Assembly: GCF_900106675.1 (NCBI RefSeq)
Contig: NZ_FNOB01000012.1
Location: forward strand, 1-64,000
Direction: 5' to 3'
Length of the DNA: 64,000 nt
Source of the DNA: Allgaiera indica
GTDB taxonomy: Bacteria; Pseudomonadota; Alphaproteobacteria; Rhodobacterales; Rhodobacteraceae
The notes under the pieces: model-generated
Seen by the model: only the letters and a program-made list of their open reading frames with translations
Database searches by the model: none
What the model was told of the DNA's origin: nothing
Translations under genes and position numbers: made by a program
In this document: positions 51,079 through 59,956 of the stretch, one piece after another
Layout of the letters: the number at the start of each line of letters is the position of its first letter
Position numbering within the stretch: the first letter of the stretch is position 1

Positions 51079-52784
51079 GCGGCCTCTCCCGCCGGCGGTG
51101 GGGGGACCGGGCGGCCGCGGTCAAGGCGCAGGATCCGGCCCGCGGCCCGGGCAGCGGCGGGATCATGGGTGATCAGCAGCACGGCCTGGTGGGCGGCGCG
51201 GTCGCGGATCGTGGCGATGACCCGCGCGGCGGTGCCTTGATCAAGAGACGCCGTGGGTTCGTCGAGGATCAGCACCTCGGCCGGTTTCAGCAACGCCCGC
51301 GCCAATGCGATCCGCCGCCGCTCACCCCCCGATAGCCCTTCGCCGCCGTCGCCAAGCCGCGTGGCGTAGCCTTCGGGAAGGGTTGCGATGAAGTCATGCG
51401 CCACGGCCGCGCGGGCGGCGGCCTCGACGGCCTCGGGCGGGGCTTCGGGCCAACCCAGACGGATGTTTTCCGCGATCGTGCCGTGAAACAGCGTGGGCGA
51501 TTGCGGCAGCCAGGCGACATGGCCCAGCCAGTCGTCCAGCGCGACCGAGCCCAGATCCGCGCCGTCGATGCGCAGCGCGCCGGATTGAGGTGTCAGAAAG
51601 CCCAACGCCAGATGGGCAAGTGTCGTCTTGCCCGCCCCCGACGCCCCCGTCACCGCCAGGCATTCCCCGCGGGCCAGGGTGAGGGTGATCCCAGACAGGC
51701 CCTGGCCCCCCGTTTCATGCGCGAAGCCGACCCTGTCGAACGTGATCAGGGTGACCTGTTGAAGTCGGGCGGTCCCCCTGGTGTCGGGGGCCGGGGTTTC
51801 CAGGCAGCCGACGATCCGCTCGGCCGCGCCGATCGCGGCCATCCTTGCGTGGTACTGGCTGCCCATGTCGCGCAGCGGGCGGAAGAATTCGGGCGCCAGA
51901 AGCAGCACGAAGAAACCCGGCAGGAAATGCATCTGCGCGTAGTAAAGGCGAAACCCGATGAACACGGCGACCAGTGCGATCGCCAGCGTGGCAAGGAATT
52001 CCAGCATCAGTGACGACAGGAAGGCCACCCGCAGCACCTGCATCGTGGCGCGGCGGTAGGCGTCCGAGATCCGTGCGACCGTGGCGGCCTCTTGCCGGCT
52101 GGCGTTGAACAGCTTCAGCGTCGTCAGACCCTCGATCGCGTCGAAGACATGGGCGCTCATCCGCGCAAGCGTCCGCCACTGGCGCTGGTTCAGCGCCTCG
52201 GTGCCCTTGCCGATCAGGATCATGAAGGCCGGGATCAGCGGCGCGGTGAGGCACAGGATCAGCCCCGACACCCAATCCGACGGCACCACCGCGGCCAGCA
52301 TCGCCAGCGGGATCAGGGCTGTCAGATAGCGTTGCGGCAGGTAATCGGCGTAGTATCTTTCCACCTCGTCGACCCCGTCGACCAGGGTGTTCGCCAGATC
52401 GCCCGACCGTTCCGTGCCGGCCCAGGCGGGGCCGAGCGCCGTGATATGGGTCTGCAAGTGGTGGCGCAGATCGCGGCGGATGCGGGCGCCGGCGGCAAAG
52501 GCCGCGACGGGCACCAGCCCCGAAACCAGCGCCCGCGCCGCGATCACGCCCAGAAGCGGCGGCACAAGCGGCAGGATCTGGCCCAGATCGTGATGGCGGA
52601 TGACGACCCCGTCGATGATCCGCGCCAGCAGCCAGGCCTGGCCGATCAGCAGCGCCGCCGCCGCCGTCCCGGCAAGGGCAGCGCTCGCGATCGGCGCGCG
52701 TACCGAATGCGCGCGGGCACGCAGCCAGCGCTCCGACGCGCTGGCGGTGTCGCGGTCGGGGGCCCGGGCCGAGAAGGTCGTCAT
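51075..52784 (-). CDS. cydD: CydD, thiol reductant ABC exporter subunit
   Basis: A 569-residue half-transporter. The membrane domain carries LVDGVDEVERYYADYLPQRY near residue 133, a CydD-typical region, and the ATPase has Walker A GASGAGKTT, signature LSGGERRRIALARAL and Walker B VLILDEPTASLD. It pairs with CydC. It begins 10 bases after the cydB stop, which leaves no room for a cydX gene there. Confidence 0.88.
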   Translation of the reverse strand: MTTFSARAPDRDTASASERWLRARAHSVRAPIASAALAGTAAAALLIGQAWLLARIIDGVVIRHHDLGQILPLVPPLLGVIAARALVSGLVPVAAFAAGARIRRDLRHHLQTHITALGPAWAGTERSGDLANTLVDGVDEVERYYADYLPQRYLTALIPLAMLAAVVPSDWVSGLILCLTAPLIPAFMILIGKGTEALNQRQWRTLARMSAHVFDAIEGLTTLKLFNASRQEAATVARISDAYRRATMQVLRVAFLSSLMLEFLATLAIALVAVFIGFRLYYAQMHFLPGFFVLLLAPEFFRPLRDMGSQYHARMAAIGAAERIVGCLETPAPDTRGTARLQQVTLITFDRVGFAHETGGQGLSGITLTLARGECLAVTGASGAGKTTLAHLALGFLTPQSGALRIDGADLGSVALDDWLGHVAWLPQSPTLFHGTIAENIRLGWPEAPPEAVEAAARAAVAHDFIATLPEGYATRLGDGGEGLSGGERRRIALARALLKPAEVLILDEPTASLDQGTAARVIATIRDRAAHQAVLLITHDPAAARAAGRILRLDRGRPVPPPPAGEAA

Positions 52785-52794
52785 CGCCGCGCCC

Positions 52795-53841
52795 CTATTC
52801 GTGGTAGCGCACCAGCTTGGAAATCCGCGCGCGGAAGACCCAGATCTGATACCAGTTGTACATCACCATCACCGGGAAGAAGCCGGCCATCGCCAAGGTG
52901 AAGGTGATCAGCGATACCTGCGGGCTGGCGCCGGAATAGATTGTCCAGGTGTTCGGCACGAGCCAGGGATACATCGTGGCGATCATCGCCACCCCCAGGA
53001 TCGCGACGGTCAGGTTGAACCACAAGATCGCGGCCAGGTCCCGTTCGCCGCGGGTGGCACGGCGCATCTTCGCGGTCGAGAAAAGCGCGGCGACCAGCAG
53101 CAGGCCCCAGATCCAGAAATGGGCGCCGAACCATTTCTGCGCGGCCCAGGGGAAGATCAGCGCGCTCCAGCCCAGGGTGATCGCCACGCAGCCGAGCGCG
53201 GCATAGAAGGCAGGGTCGGTCCAGCGCGCGACGTGATCGCGGATCGGTTCTCCGCGCTTGAACCGGGCGCGGATGAAAAGGCCCCCCGCCAGCATCACCG
53301 CCAGCACCGCCGCGGCCCCGGTCCACAGGCTGAACGGGCTGAGAAAGCGCAGCGCGCCACCCACATAGGTGGGGATGCCGTGCGCCGGATGGGTCAGCGG
53401 AAAGCCTTCCAGCACCGCGCCCACGGCGATGCCACCGAAGAAGGTGGTGGCCAGGCTCGACAGGCCGAAGGCCCAGTCCGAGAAGCGGCGCCATCTCGGT
53501 TCGGCCAGGTGGCGGAATTCCAGCGCCACCGCGCGCGTCATGATCCCCCAAAGCACCAGCGTCAGCGGCACCATCAGATAGCTGAAGGCCGAGCCGTAGA
53601 CGAAGGGGAAAGTGCCGAACAGCACCCCGCCCGCGACCACCAGCCAGGTCTCGTTCGCGTCCCAGGTGCCGGCCATTGCCGCCATCACCGCGCCGCGTTC
53701 GTCTTCGTCCCCCAGGAACAGGGTCAGGATCCCCGCGCCCAGGTCGGCGCCGTCAAGCATGATGTAGAACAGGACGCTGACGCTGAGCGCGATCCACCAG
53801 GCGAAGGCCAGCATGTCCTGGGTACGGGAAAGCATGTCCAT
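52795..53841 (-). CDS. cydB: Cytochrome bd ubiquinol oxidase subunit II
   Basis: A 348-residue membrane subunit with the CydB opening AFAWWIALSVSVLFYIMLDG then DLGAGIL, and the conserved GTWDANETWLVVAGGVLFG region near residue 58. It supports subunit I in the haem b558/b595/d quinol oxidase, used at low oxygen or under cyanide or sulfide stress. The start at 53841 was chosen from family alignment by eye and a GGAGAT site. The frame continues upstream only as a shadow of cydA. Confidence 0.9.
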   Translation of the reverse strand: MDMLSRTQDMLAFAWWIALSVSVLFYIMLDGADLGAGILTLFLGDEDERGAVMAAMAGTWDANETWLVVAGGVLFGTFPFVYGSAFSYLMVPLTLVLWGIMTRAVALEFRHLAEPRWRRFSDWAFGLSSLATTFFGGIAVGAVLEGFPLTHPAHGIPTYVGGALRFLSPFSLWTGAAAVLAVMLAGGLFIRARFKRGEPIRDHVARWTDPAFYAALGCVAITLGWSALIFPWAAQKWFGAHFWIWGLLLVAALFSTAKMRRATRGERDLAAILWFNLTVAILGVAMIATMYPWLVPNTWTIYSGASPQVSLITFTLAMAGFFPVMVMYNWYQIWVFRARISKLVRYHE

Positions 53842-53882
53842 CTTCGGATCTCCTTGTTCCCGGGCCATCCGGTCGCCGGTGG

Positions 53883-55322
53883 TCAGACCGGGCGGACGTA
53901 GCCGGAATCCTCGGCCTCCTCGGGGTTGGTTTCCAGATGTCCCAGGGATTCGTTCCCCGGGGCGGGGATCGGGCTGTCCATGTCGGGTCCGCGCCGGATC
54001 ACCTTGGCGAAGAAATACCAGGCGCCGCCCCAGACCATCAGTTCGAACAGCATGAAGCCGACCAGCCAGAAGATCGCGGTGGCGGCGGACATGTTGCTGA
54101 CACCATCTCGGGTGCGCATCAGGCCATAGACGATCCAGGGCTGACGCGCGATCTCGCGCGTCCACCAGCCGGTCCAGATCGCCAGATAAGGCAGGAAGCC
54201 CGACACGATCAGGGCACGCAGGAACCAGCGGTTCGAGGCGATGCGCGCCACCGACAGCCGGCCGCGGACCGCCAGCCAAGCCGCCCAGAGCGCGACCAGG
54301 AACAGCAGCCCGCCGACCGCGACCATCGCGCGGAAGGCATAGAAAGGGATCACCACGGGCGGGTGCTGATCCTTGGGGAAGTCGTTCAGGCCGGGCACTG
54401 TGCCGTTCCAGCTGTGGGTTTCCAGCAGGCTCAGCACATGCGGGATGGTGATCGCCCATGCCGTGCCGTCGCCCTTCGCGTTGGGCCAGGCCACCACATG
54501 CCAGCCGGTGTTGGGCCGACCCGAGGGGGTGAGGGTGTCGTAATGTCCCTCGATCGCCGCCAGGGCGGCCGGCTGGTCGCGGGCCACGGTCCTTCCCAGC
54601 CCGTCGCCCAGCCAGATCTGCAGCGGCGCGACGACGATCAGTGTCAGTACCGACCACAGGAGCGCGCGACGAAACAGCGCGACATGGCGCCCCCCGAGGA
54701 CGTACCAGGCCGACACCGCAGCAACGAAGCACAGCGACAACTCGATCGAGGCCACCACCATATGCGGCATCGCGTAAAGGAAATCGGGATTGAGGATCGC
54801 CTTCGTCCAATCGGTGATCTGAAAGACCCCGTCCTTCAATTCGACGCCGCTGGGCGTCTGCATCCAGGAATTCGCATCCATGATCCAGAACGCCGACAGC
54901 GCTGATGCGAAGGCCACGTTGAAGGTGGCGAACAGATGCATCCCGCGGCTGATCTTGCCCCAACCGAACAGCATCAGCCCGATAAAGCCGGCTTCGTACA
55001 TGAAGGCGGTGATCGTTTCATAGCCCAGCACCTGCCCGAAGAACGGCCCCGCCGCCTGCGAGAAGGGCCCGTAGAGGATGCCGAAGGCCATTTCCATCGT
55101 CACGCCGGTGGCCACGCCGGCGCCGAAGTTCACCACGAAAAGCTTCTCGAAGAAGCGGCACAGCCTGTACCAGCCCGGATCCTCGGTCGCCACCCAGCGC
55201 CATTCGGCGATGAACAGCATCGCGGCCAGGCCGATCGTCAGCGGCGGATAGATGATGTGGAAGGAGGTGATCCAGGCGAAATCAAGCCGGGAAATGAAGG
55301 CGGAAAAGTCGGATGTCGTCAT
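53883..55322 (-). CDS. cydA: Cytochrome bd ubiquinol oxidase subunit I
   Basis: A 479-residue membrane subunit carrying the haems. Likely ligands are H22 (TSFHIIYPPL) and H187 (YAMPHMVVAS), with conserved acidic residues E102 and E110 in GYETITAFMYEAGF. The quinol-side region ends in EIARQPWIVYGL, a variant of the GRQPW motif. It is shorter than E. coli CydA, consistent with the short-Q-loop, CioA-like group often called cyanide-insensitive oxidase. First gene of the operon. Confidence 0.9.
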   Translation of the reverse strand: MTTSDFSAFISRLDFAWITSFHIIYPPLTIGLAAMLFIAEWRWVATEDPGWYRLCRFFEKLFVVNFGAGVATGVTMEMAFGILYGPFSQAAGPFFGQVLGYETITAFMYEAGFIGLMLFGWGKISRGMHLFATFNVAFASALSAFWIMDANSWMQTPSGVELKDGVFQITDWTKAILNPDFLYAMPHMVVASIELSLCFVAAVSAWYVLGGRHVALFRRALLWSVLTLIVVAPLQIWLGDGLGRTVARDQPAALAAIEGHYDTLTPSGRPNTGWHVVAWPNAKGDGTAWAITIPHVLSLLETHSWNGTVPGLNDFPKDQHPPVVIPFYAFRAMVAVGGLLFLVALWAAWLAVRGRLSVARIASNRWFLRALIVSGFLPYLAIWTGWWTREIARQPWIVYGLMRTRDGVSNMSAATAIFWLVGFMLFELMVWGGAWYFFAKVIRRGPDMDSPIPAPGNESLGHLETNPEEAEDSGYVRPV

Positions 55323-55841
55323 CTGTCGTTTCCTCAGGACCGGGCCACGGCTCCAAGTTGATGAGGCGCGGCACGCGGGTGCGCGGACGGCAGGATCGGC
55401 AGTCGGTCTGCCTGTCGGGCAATTCCGAAGGCGTCAGTTCTGTCTTTTGTCCTTGCCATGGGGCGCTGGCGCGGATCTCTCTAGTCGAACGCGGGGCAAG
55501 AGGTTTCGTTCCCGCCGCGGGGCCATTTAGGGGGCGGGCGGCCGATGGACACCGGGCGGTTCGCCGAACGCCCCGCCCGGCGTGAGCGGCGGGCACCCCG
55601 ACAAGTGCATCGTCACGGGCGTTTGGCAGGGAATTCGCGTCGCTTCCGGTCCATCCGTCTCGCCTGATCGTGACAGCGTTTGACGCGGCCCGGCCGTCAC
55701 GGGCGCCTGTCCGCGATCGCCGCGGGGGGCGGGGCGGCAAGCGCAATGACCCCGCGTCACCCGAAATTGCCTTTGCAAGCGCGCGCGGCTTGTGAAGACT
55801 TGGCCCCGCGGGACATGCCCGCCGAAGGCAGGGAGGGTGAC
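55323..55841. other. Intergenic region with hairpin, no gene seen
   Basis: This 519-base gap lies between the divergent cydA and the serine-hydrolase gene. A hairpin, CCGGGCGG (55552-55559) with CCGCCCGG (55573-55580) and a 13-base loop, is the only clear structure. No consensus FNR box was found in front of cydA. Open frames crossing the gap lack ribosome-binding sites. Confidence 0.55.
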
Positions 55842-57230
55842 ATGCGGATCGTCTGGCGCGGGCTCGGGGTGCTGGCCGGGCTGGTCGTGGTGGCTGTGGT
55901 CGCGGGCTACGCCTACATGATGGTCGTGCCGCCCACCTTGCTGCGCGTCGGCGACGGCTATGCATCGAAGATCGTCTGCTCGTCCACGTTCCTGTCCGGG
56001 CGGGGGCCGGAAACGGTGCTGGAAACCGATGTCCAGGCGCCCGGCAATCCCCTGCTTCGTTTGCTCGATGTCCAGACCGATCGCGCGCGCGATCGGGTCC
56101 ATGCCGAGTTCCTGCGCTTCATCGCGCCGGTGGAATCGGTGCGCCGCCCGGGGCTGGGCTGCGCGGTGGCGCCTGACGGCAACCTCGCCCGCGCCGCCGA
56201 CCAATCGGCGCCGCCGGCCCCCGGCCCCTCGGCCAGCACGGCGCTTTGGCCCGCAGGCAGCGCCGTGGATCTGGCGGGGCAGGCGAAACTGGCCGCGGTC
56301 CTGGCCGATGACGCGCTGGCCGGGCCGGGGATGCGCGCGATCGTCGTGGTCCGCCATGGCCGCATCGTGGCGGAACGTTATGGCAAGGGGTTCGGCCCGA
56401 GGGTGCCGCTGCTGGGATGGTCGATGACCAAATCGGTGACCGCCGCCCTGACCGGGACGGTGATCAAGGCCGGCAAGCTGCGTCTCGACCAGGATCATCT
56501 GCTGCCGCAATGGGCCGGCGACGGGCGCGCGAAGATCACCGTCGAGGATCTGCTGTCGATGTCCAGCGGGCTGCATTTCAACGAGGATTACGGCGATGTC
56601 TCGGACGTGACGCGGATGCTGTTCCTGGAACCCGACATGGCTAAATTCGCGGCCGGTCAGCCGCTTGACCACCCGCCGGGGACGCATTTCAGCTATTCCA
56701 CCGGCACCGCGGTGATCCTGTCGCGGATCTGGCAGAACGCGGTCGGGTCCGAGGCCGCGTCGCTGGCCTGGCCGCGCAAGAAGCTGTTCGGGCCGCTCGG
56801 CATGGGCAGCGCGGTGCTTGAAACCGACGCGGCCGGCACCTTCGTCGGCGGGTCCTATCTGTACGCCACCGCGCGCGACTGGGCCCGCTTCGGGCAGTTC
56901 CTGTTGCAGGACGGGGTCTGGGACGGTCAGCAGATCCTGCCGGCGGGATTCGTGCGGACGATGGTGACGCCCTCGGCGGCCGATCCGGTCTATTCCAAGG
57001 GGATGCTCTGGCTTGCCGGGCCCCACGGCGACATGAAGGCGGGAAGCGACCAGCGCGAATACGGGTTGCCCGAAGGCACCTACTGGATGGAAGGGCATGA
57101 CGGCCAGACCGTCACCGTGATCCCCGCGGCCGATACGGTCGTGGTGCGCATGGGCCTGACGCCGGGCCGCGAGGGTTATCGCCCGCAAAAGCTGGTCGCC
57201 GCGATCCTCAAGGCGGAAGCCGGCAGCTAG
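55842..57230 (+). CDS. Membrane-anchored serine hydrolase, beta-lactamase class C fold
   Basis: A 462-residue protein with an N-terminal membrane anchor or signal (LGVLAGLVVVAVVAGYAYMM). The penicillin-binding-fold domain has the SxxK nucleophile motif GWSMTKSVTAALTG near residue 191, then YSTGTAVILSR for the YxN-like motif and a C-terminal EGHDGQTVTVIP where an HxG motif is expected. It resembles 6-aminohexanoate-dimer hydrolase-like and esterase members rather than true AmpC. It acts outside the cytoplasmic membrane. GGGAGGGTGAC precedes the chosen ATG. Confidence 0.8.
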   Translation: MRIVWRGLGVLAGLVVVAVVAGYAYMMVVPPTLLRVGDGYASKIVCSSTFLSGRGPETVLETDVQAPGNPLLRLLDVQTDRARDRVHAEFLRFIAPVESVRRPGLGCAVAPDGNLARAADQSAPPAPGPSASTALWPAGSAVDLAGQAKLAAVLADDALAGPGMRAIVVVRHGRIVAERYGKGFGPRVPLLGWSMTKSVTAALTGTVIKAGKLRLDQDHLLPQWAGDGRAKITVEDLLSMSSGLHFNEDYGDVSDVTRMLFLEPDMAKFAAGQPLDHPPGTHFSYSTGTAVILSRIWQNAVGSEAASLAWPRKKLFGPLGMGSAVLETDAAGTFVGGSYLYATARDWARFGQFLLQDGVWDGQQILPAGFVRTMVTPSAADPVYSKGMLWLAGPHGDMKAGSDQREYGLPEGTYWMEGHDGQTVTVIPAADTVVVRMGLTPGREGYRPQKLVAAILKAEAGS

Positions 57231-57453
57231 GGGAAGCCACCGGGCCCTTGCCGGGCTTGGCAATTGCGCCACGCTGGCCGGATTGTCGTGTGTCGCATTG
57301 TGGATTTTCATTGTTCGTTCACGCCTGGCCCGGCCAGTATCACGGAACATGCGCCCGCTACGCAGCCGGTGGCGTGGTTTCGGGGCGGCCGAGCGCCCCG
57401 GCCTCGCGCTTGGCCGCGGGCGCGCCGTAGATGGCCAGAGGACCCCCGAGCGG

Positions 57454-59685
57454 ATGATCAGAAACCTCTTTCTGTGCTGCAGCCTCCTGGCGCTGGTGGG
57501 CTGCGGCGGCGGCAGCAGCGACAGCGGCGGGTCGTCGGGAAGTGGCAGTTCGGGTACGACCGGCACGAGCCAGACCACGGGCCCCACGACCGGATCGCTT
57601 CCCTATCCCTGGAATCGCTATTTCGTCATGGCCTACAGCGCCGCCAAGGTGGCGGCGCAGGATGCGCGCCAGGTCTTCATCAATAGCACGATCACTTACC
57701 CTAAGCAGGTGAACGGCAGTCCAACCTACAATTCCGGCAAGGTCATCACCACCAACGCCCAGAAGGAAGCCGGGCTGAACTATGCCTTCTCGACCGGGCT
57801 GACGGGCAAGGGCCAGGTGCTGGCGATGATCGACAGCCACGTCAACACCGCGCATGAGCAGTTCAACGGCAAGACCATCACCCTGGACGGCGGCGCGGGC
57901 AGCGATTTCCACGGCACGGCGGTGGCCTCGGTCATGGTGGGGGCGGGCACCCGCGGGCAGATGACCGGTTTCGCCCCGGGCGCGGATCTGTTCGCGGGTT
58001 ATCTGGATTATTCGAAGCCGGTGAACTGGTCGACCATGGCGCAGGAAGTGCTGGCCGCGAAAGCCGCCAACGCGATCGCGCTGAACAATTCCTGGGGGCT
58101 GGCCGGCGAAACGGTGGCCAATACCAATTACGGCGCGATCTTCGGCTCCGGCGCCGGGGCAAGCTACATCAGCGCCCTGCAAAGCTATCAGCAGAAAGGT
58201 GTCGTCGTCTTCGCCGCGCAGAACGATTACAACGCCACCTCGATCGACGCGATGGCGGGCCTGCCCAGCGCCTATCCGGCGCTCAAGCCCGGCTGGCTGG
58301 CGGTGATCAATGCCATTCCCCATTTCCAGAACGGCCAGATCGTCAGCGCCGACCGGATCTCGGCCCCCTGCGCGGAGGCCGCGCGCTATTGCCTTGCCGC
58401 CGACGGACAGTCGATTGTGGCCGACAACACCAACCCCACCGGCTATCTGATCGGCGAGGGCGCGTCCTTTGCCGCGCCGCAGGTGGCGGGGTCGATCGCG
58501 CTGCTGGCCGAGGCCTTCCCCGACCTCAGCCCGCAGCAGTTGCGCGCGCGACTGCTGGTGACCGCCGACAACAGCTTCTTCAGCCATTACGACGGCACGC
58601 TGACCTTCGCGGGCGGGGCGGTGACGCACAAGTTCAACAACGAATTTGGCGCGGGCTTTCTGAACCTCAGGGCCGCGCTGCTGCCGATCGGCACCGTGGG
58701 CGTGCCGATGGCCGCGGGCGGGCAGATCCCGCTGGGCCAGGTCGCGATCGCCGGCGGCTCGGCCTCGGGCGACGCGATCGCCCAGGCGCTGGGCAAGGCC
58801 AGGGTGGTCTCGGTCGACAGCATGGGCGGGGCCTTTACCTCGTCGGCGTCGATGCTGGGCGGGACCGCGCGCAGTTTCGCGGCGGCGGTCGCCTTCGGGC
58901 GGGCGGTGTCGGGACAGATCGGCGGCCAGCGCGCGGCGCAACATGCCGCGCTGACCGGCGGGGTCGATGCGGCCGCGCTGATCGGCCCCGACCTGATGAG
59001 CGCACCCGACGCGGCGCAGGTATCGGGGCTGGAGGAAACCCGCATGCGCGTTGGCGACCGCACGTCCCTGGCGGTGCTGCGCCAGCAGGGCGATTTCGCC
59101 GGGCTGTCGGTGTCGCGTGCCATCCCGCTGGGCGAAGCCGCGCTGGAAATCGGCGCGACGGCGTTTCGCAGCCAGGGCTCTCTTCTGGGCGTCACCGCGC
59201 CGGGCTACGGGCCAGACATACAGGCCTGGGCGCGCTCCGTCTCGCTTGGACTGGCGCGCAAGCTGGGGCCGGGCACGGGGCTGCGGATCAGCGCCTCTTT
59301 CGGGGTGGCGCAGGGCAACGGCGCCGGGATCATCCAGGGCTTCACGCCGGTGGCCTACAACAGCCTTGGGATCGCTGTCGACCGCGCCAACGCGCTGCGC
59401 CAGGGCGATGTGCTGAGCCTTTTCCTGCGCCAGCCGATCTCGATCACCAGCGGTCGCGCGGTGCTGAGCCTGCCGACGTCCTATTCCAGCGCGGGGCCGG
59501 GCTTTACCGACACCGGCGTGGACCTCAGCCCCCGGCGGCGCGAACTGGACCTGGGGTTTGATTATACCGCGCCGCTGGGCGCCGGGCTGGGCCTGACCGC
59601 CGGCGCGGCCTATCGGATCAACTCCGGCAACGTCGCCGGCCGGGCCGGAACGACTGCGGTCCTGGCCCTGCGCGCCACCTTCTAG
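57454..59685 (+). CDS. Lipoprotein subtilase (S8 protease) with barrel-like C-terminus
   Basis: A 743-residue protein. The lipoprotein signal is SLLALVGCGGG with lipid-carrying C17, then a Gly/Ser/Thr-rich linker to about residue 48. The subtilisin triad is D127 (VLAMIDSHVNT), H153 (DFHGTAVASVM) and S338 (GEGASFAAPQVAG), with N257 likely in the oxyanion hole. Residues after about 580 show alternating amphipathic strands and the chain ends in ALRATF, a terminal Phe as in outer-membrane barrels. It may be an autotransporter-like surface protease. The combination with a lipobox is unusual. Confidence 0.82.
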   Translation: MIRNLFLCCSLLALVGCGGGSSDSGGSSGSGSSGTTGTSQTTGPTTGSLPYPWNRYFVMAYSAAKVAAQDARQVFINSTITYPKQVNGSPTYNSGKVITTNAQKEAGLNYAFSTGLTGKGQVLAMIDSHVNTAHEQFNGKTITLDGGAGSDFHGTAVASVMVGAGTRGQMTGFAPGADLFAGYLDYSKPVNWSTMAQEVLAAKAANAIALNNSWGLAGETVANTNYGAIFGSGAGASYISALQSYQQKGVVVFAAQNDYNATSIDAMAGLPSAYPALKPGWLAVINAIPHFQNGQIVSADRISAPCAEAARYCLAADGQSIVADNTNPTGYLIGEGASFAAPQVAGSIALLAEAFPDLSPQQLRARLLVTADNSFFSHYDGTLTFAGGAVTHKFNNEFGAGFLNLRAALLPIGTVGVPMAAGGQIPLGQVAIAGGSASGDAIAQALGKARVVSVDSMGGAFTSSASMLGGTARSFAAAVAFGRAVSGQIGGQRAAQHAALTGGVDAAALIGPDLMSAPDAAQVSGLEETRMRVGDRTSLAVLRQQGDFAGLSVSRAIPLGEAALEIGATAFRSQGSLLGVTAPGYGPDIQAWARSVSLGLARKLGPGTGLRISASFGVAQGNGAGIIQGFTPVAYNSLGIAVDRANALRQGDVLSLFLRQPISITSGRAVLSLPTSYSSAGPGFTDTGVDLSPRRRELDLGFDYTAPLGAGLGLTAGAAYRINSGNVAGRAGTTAVLALRATF

Positions 59686-59956
59686 CCCGAAGCATCCAAC
59701 CCACGCCCGCGCTTGCCACGGACCGAGGGTGAAGACAGCCGCGCGGTCCCGGCCGCGACGCGGGGCGTGGGAACGAAAGCCGCGCCCCGGGACGGCGCAT
59801 CGGCGCGACTAACGCGTGAAGATCCACGATCGGCGGCGCGATGGCCGGGCGGGTCCAGCCGTGCCGACCAGGCACCGCGATCATTGATGTCCCGGCAAGC
59901 CCATGATCCGCGAAGGCGCCGCTGTCGTCGGAGCCACGGGGCCCCCGCGCCGAAGC

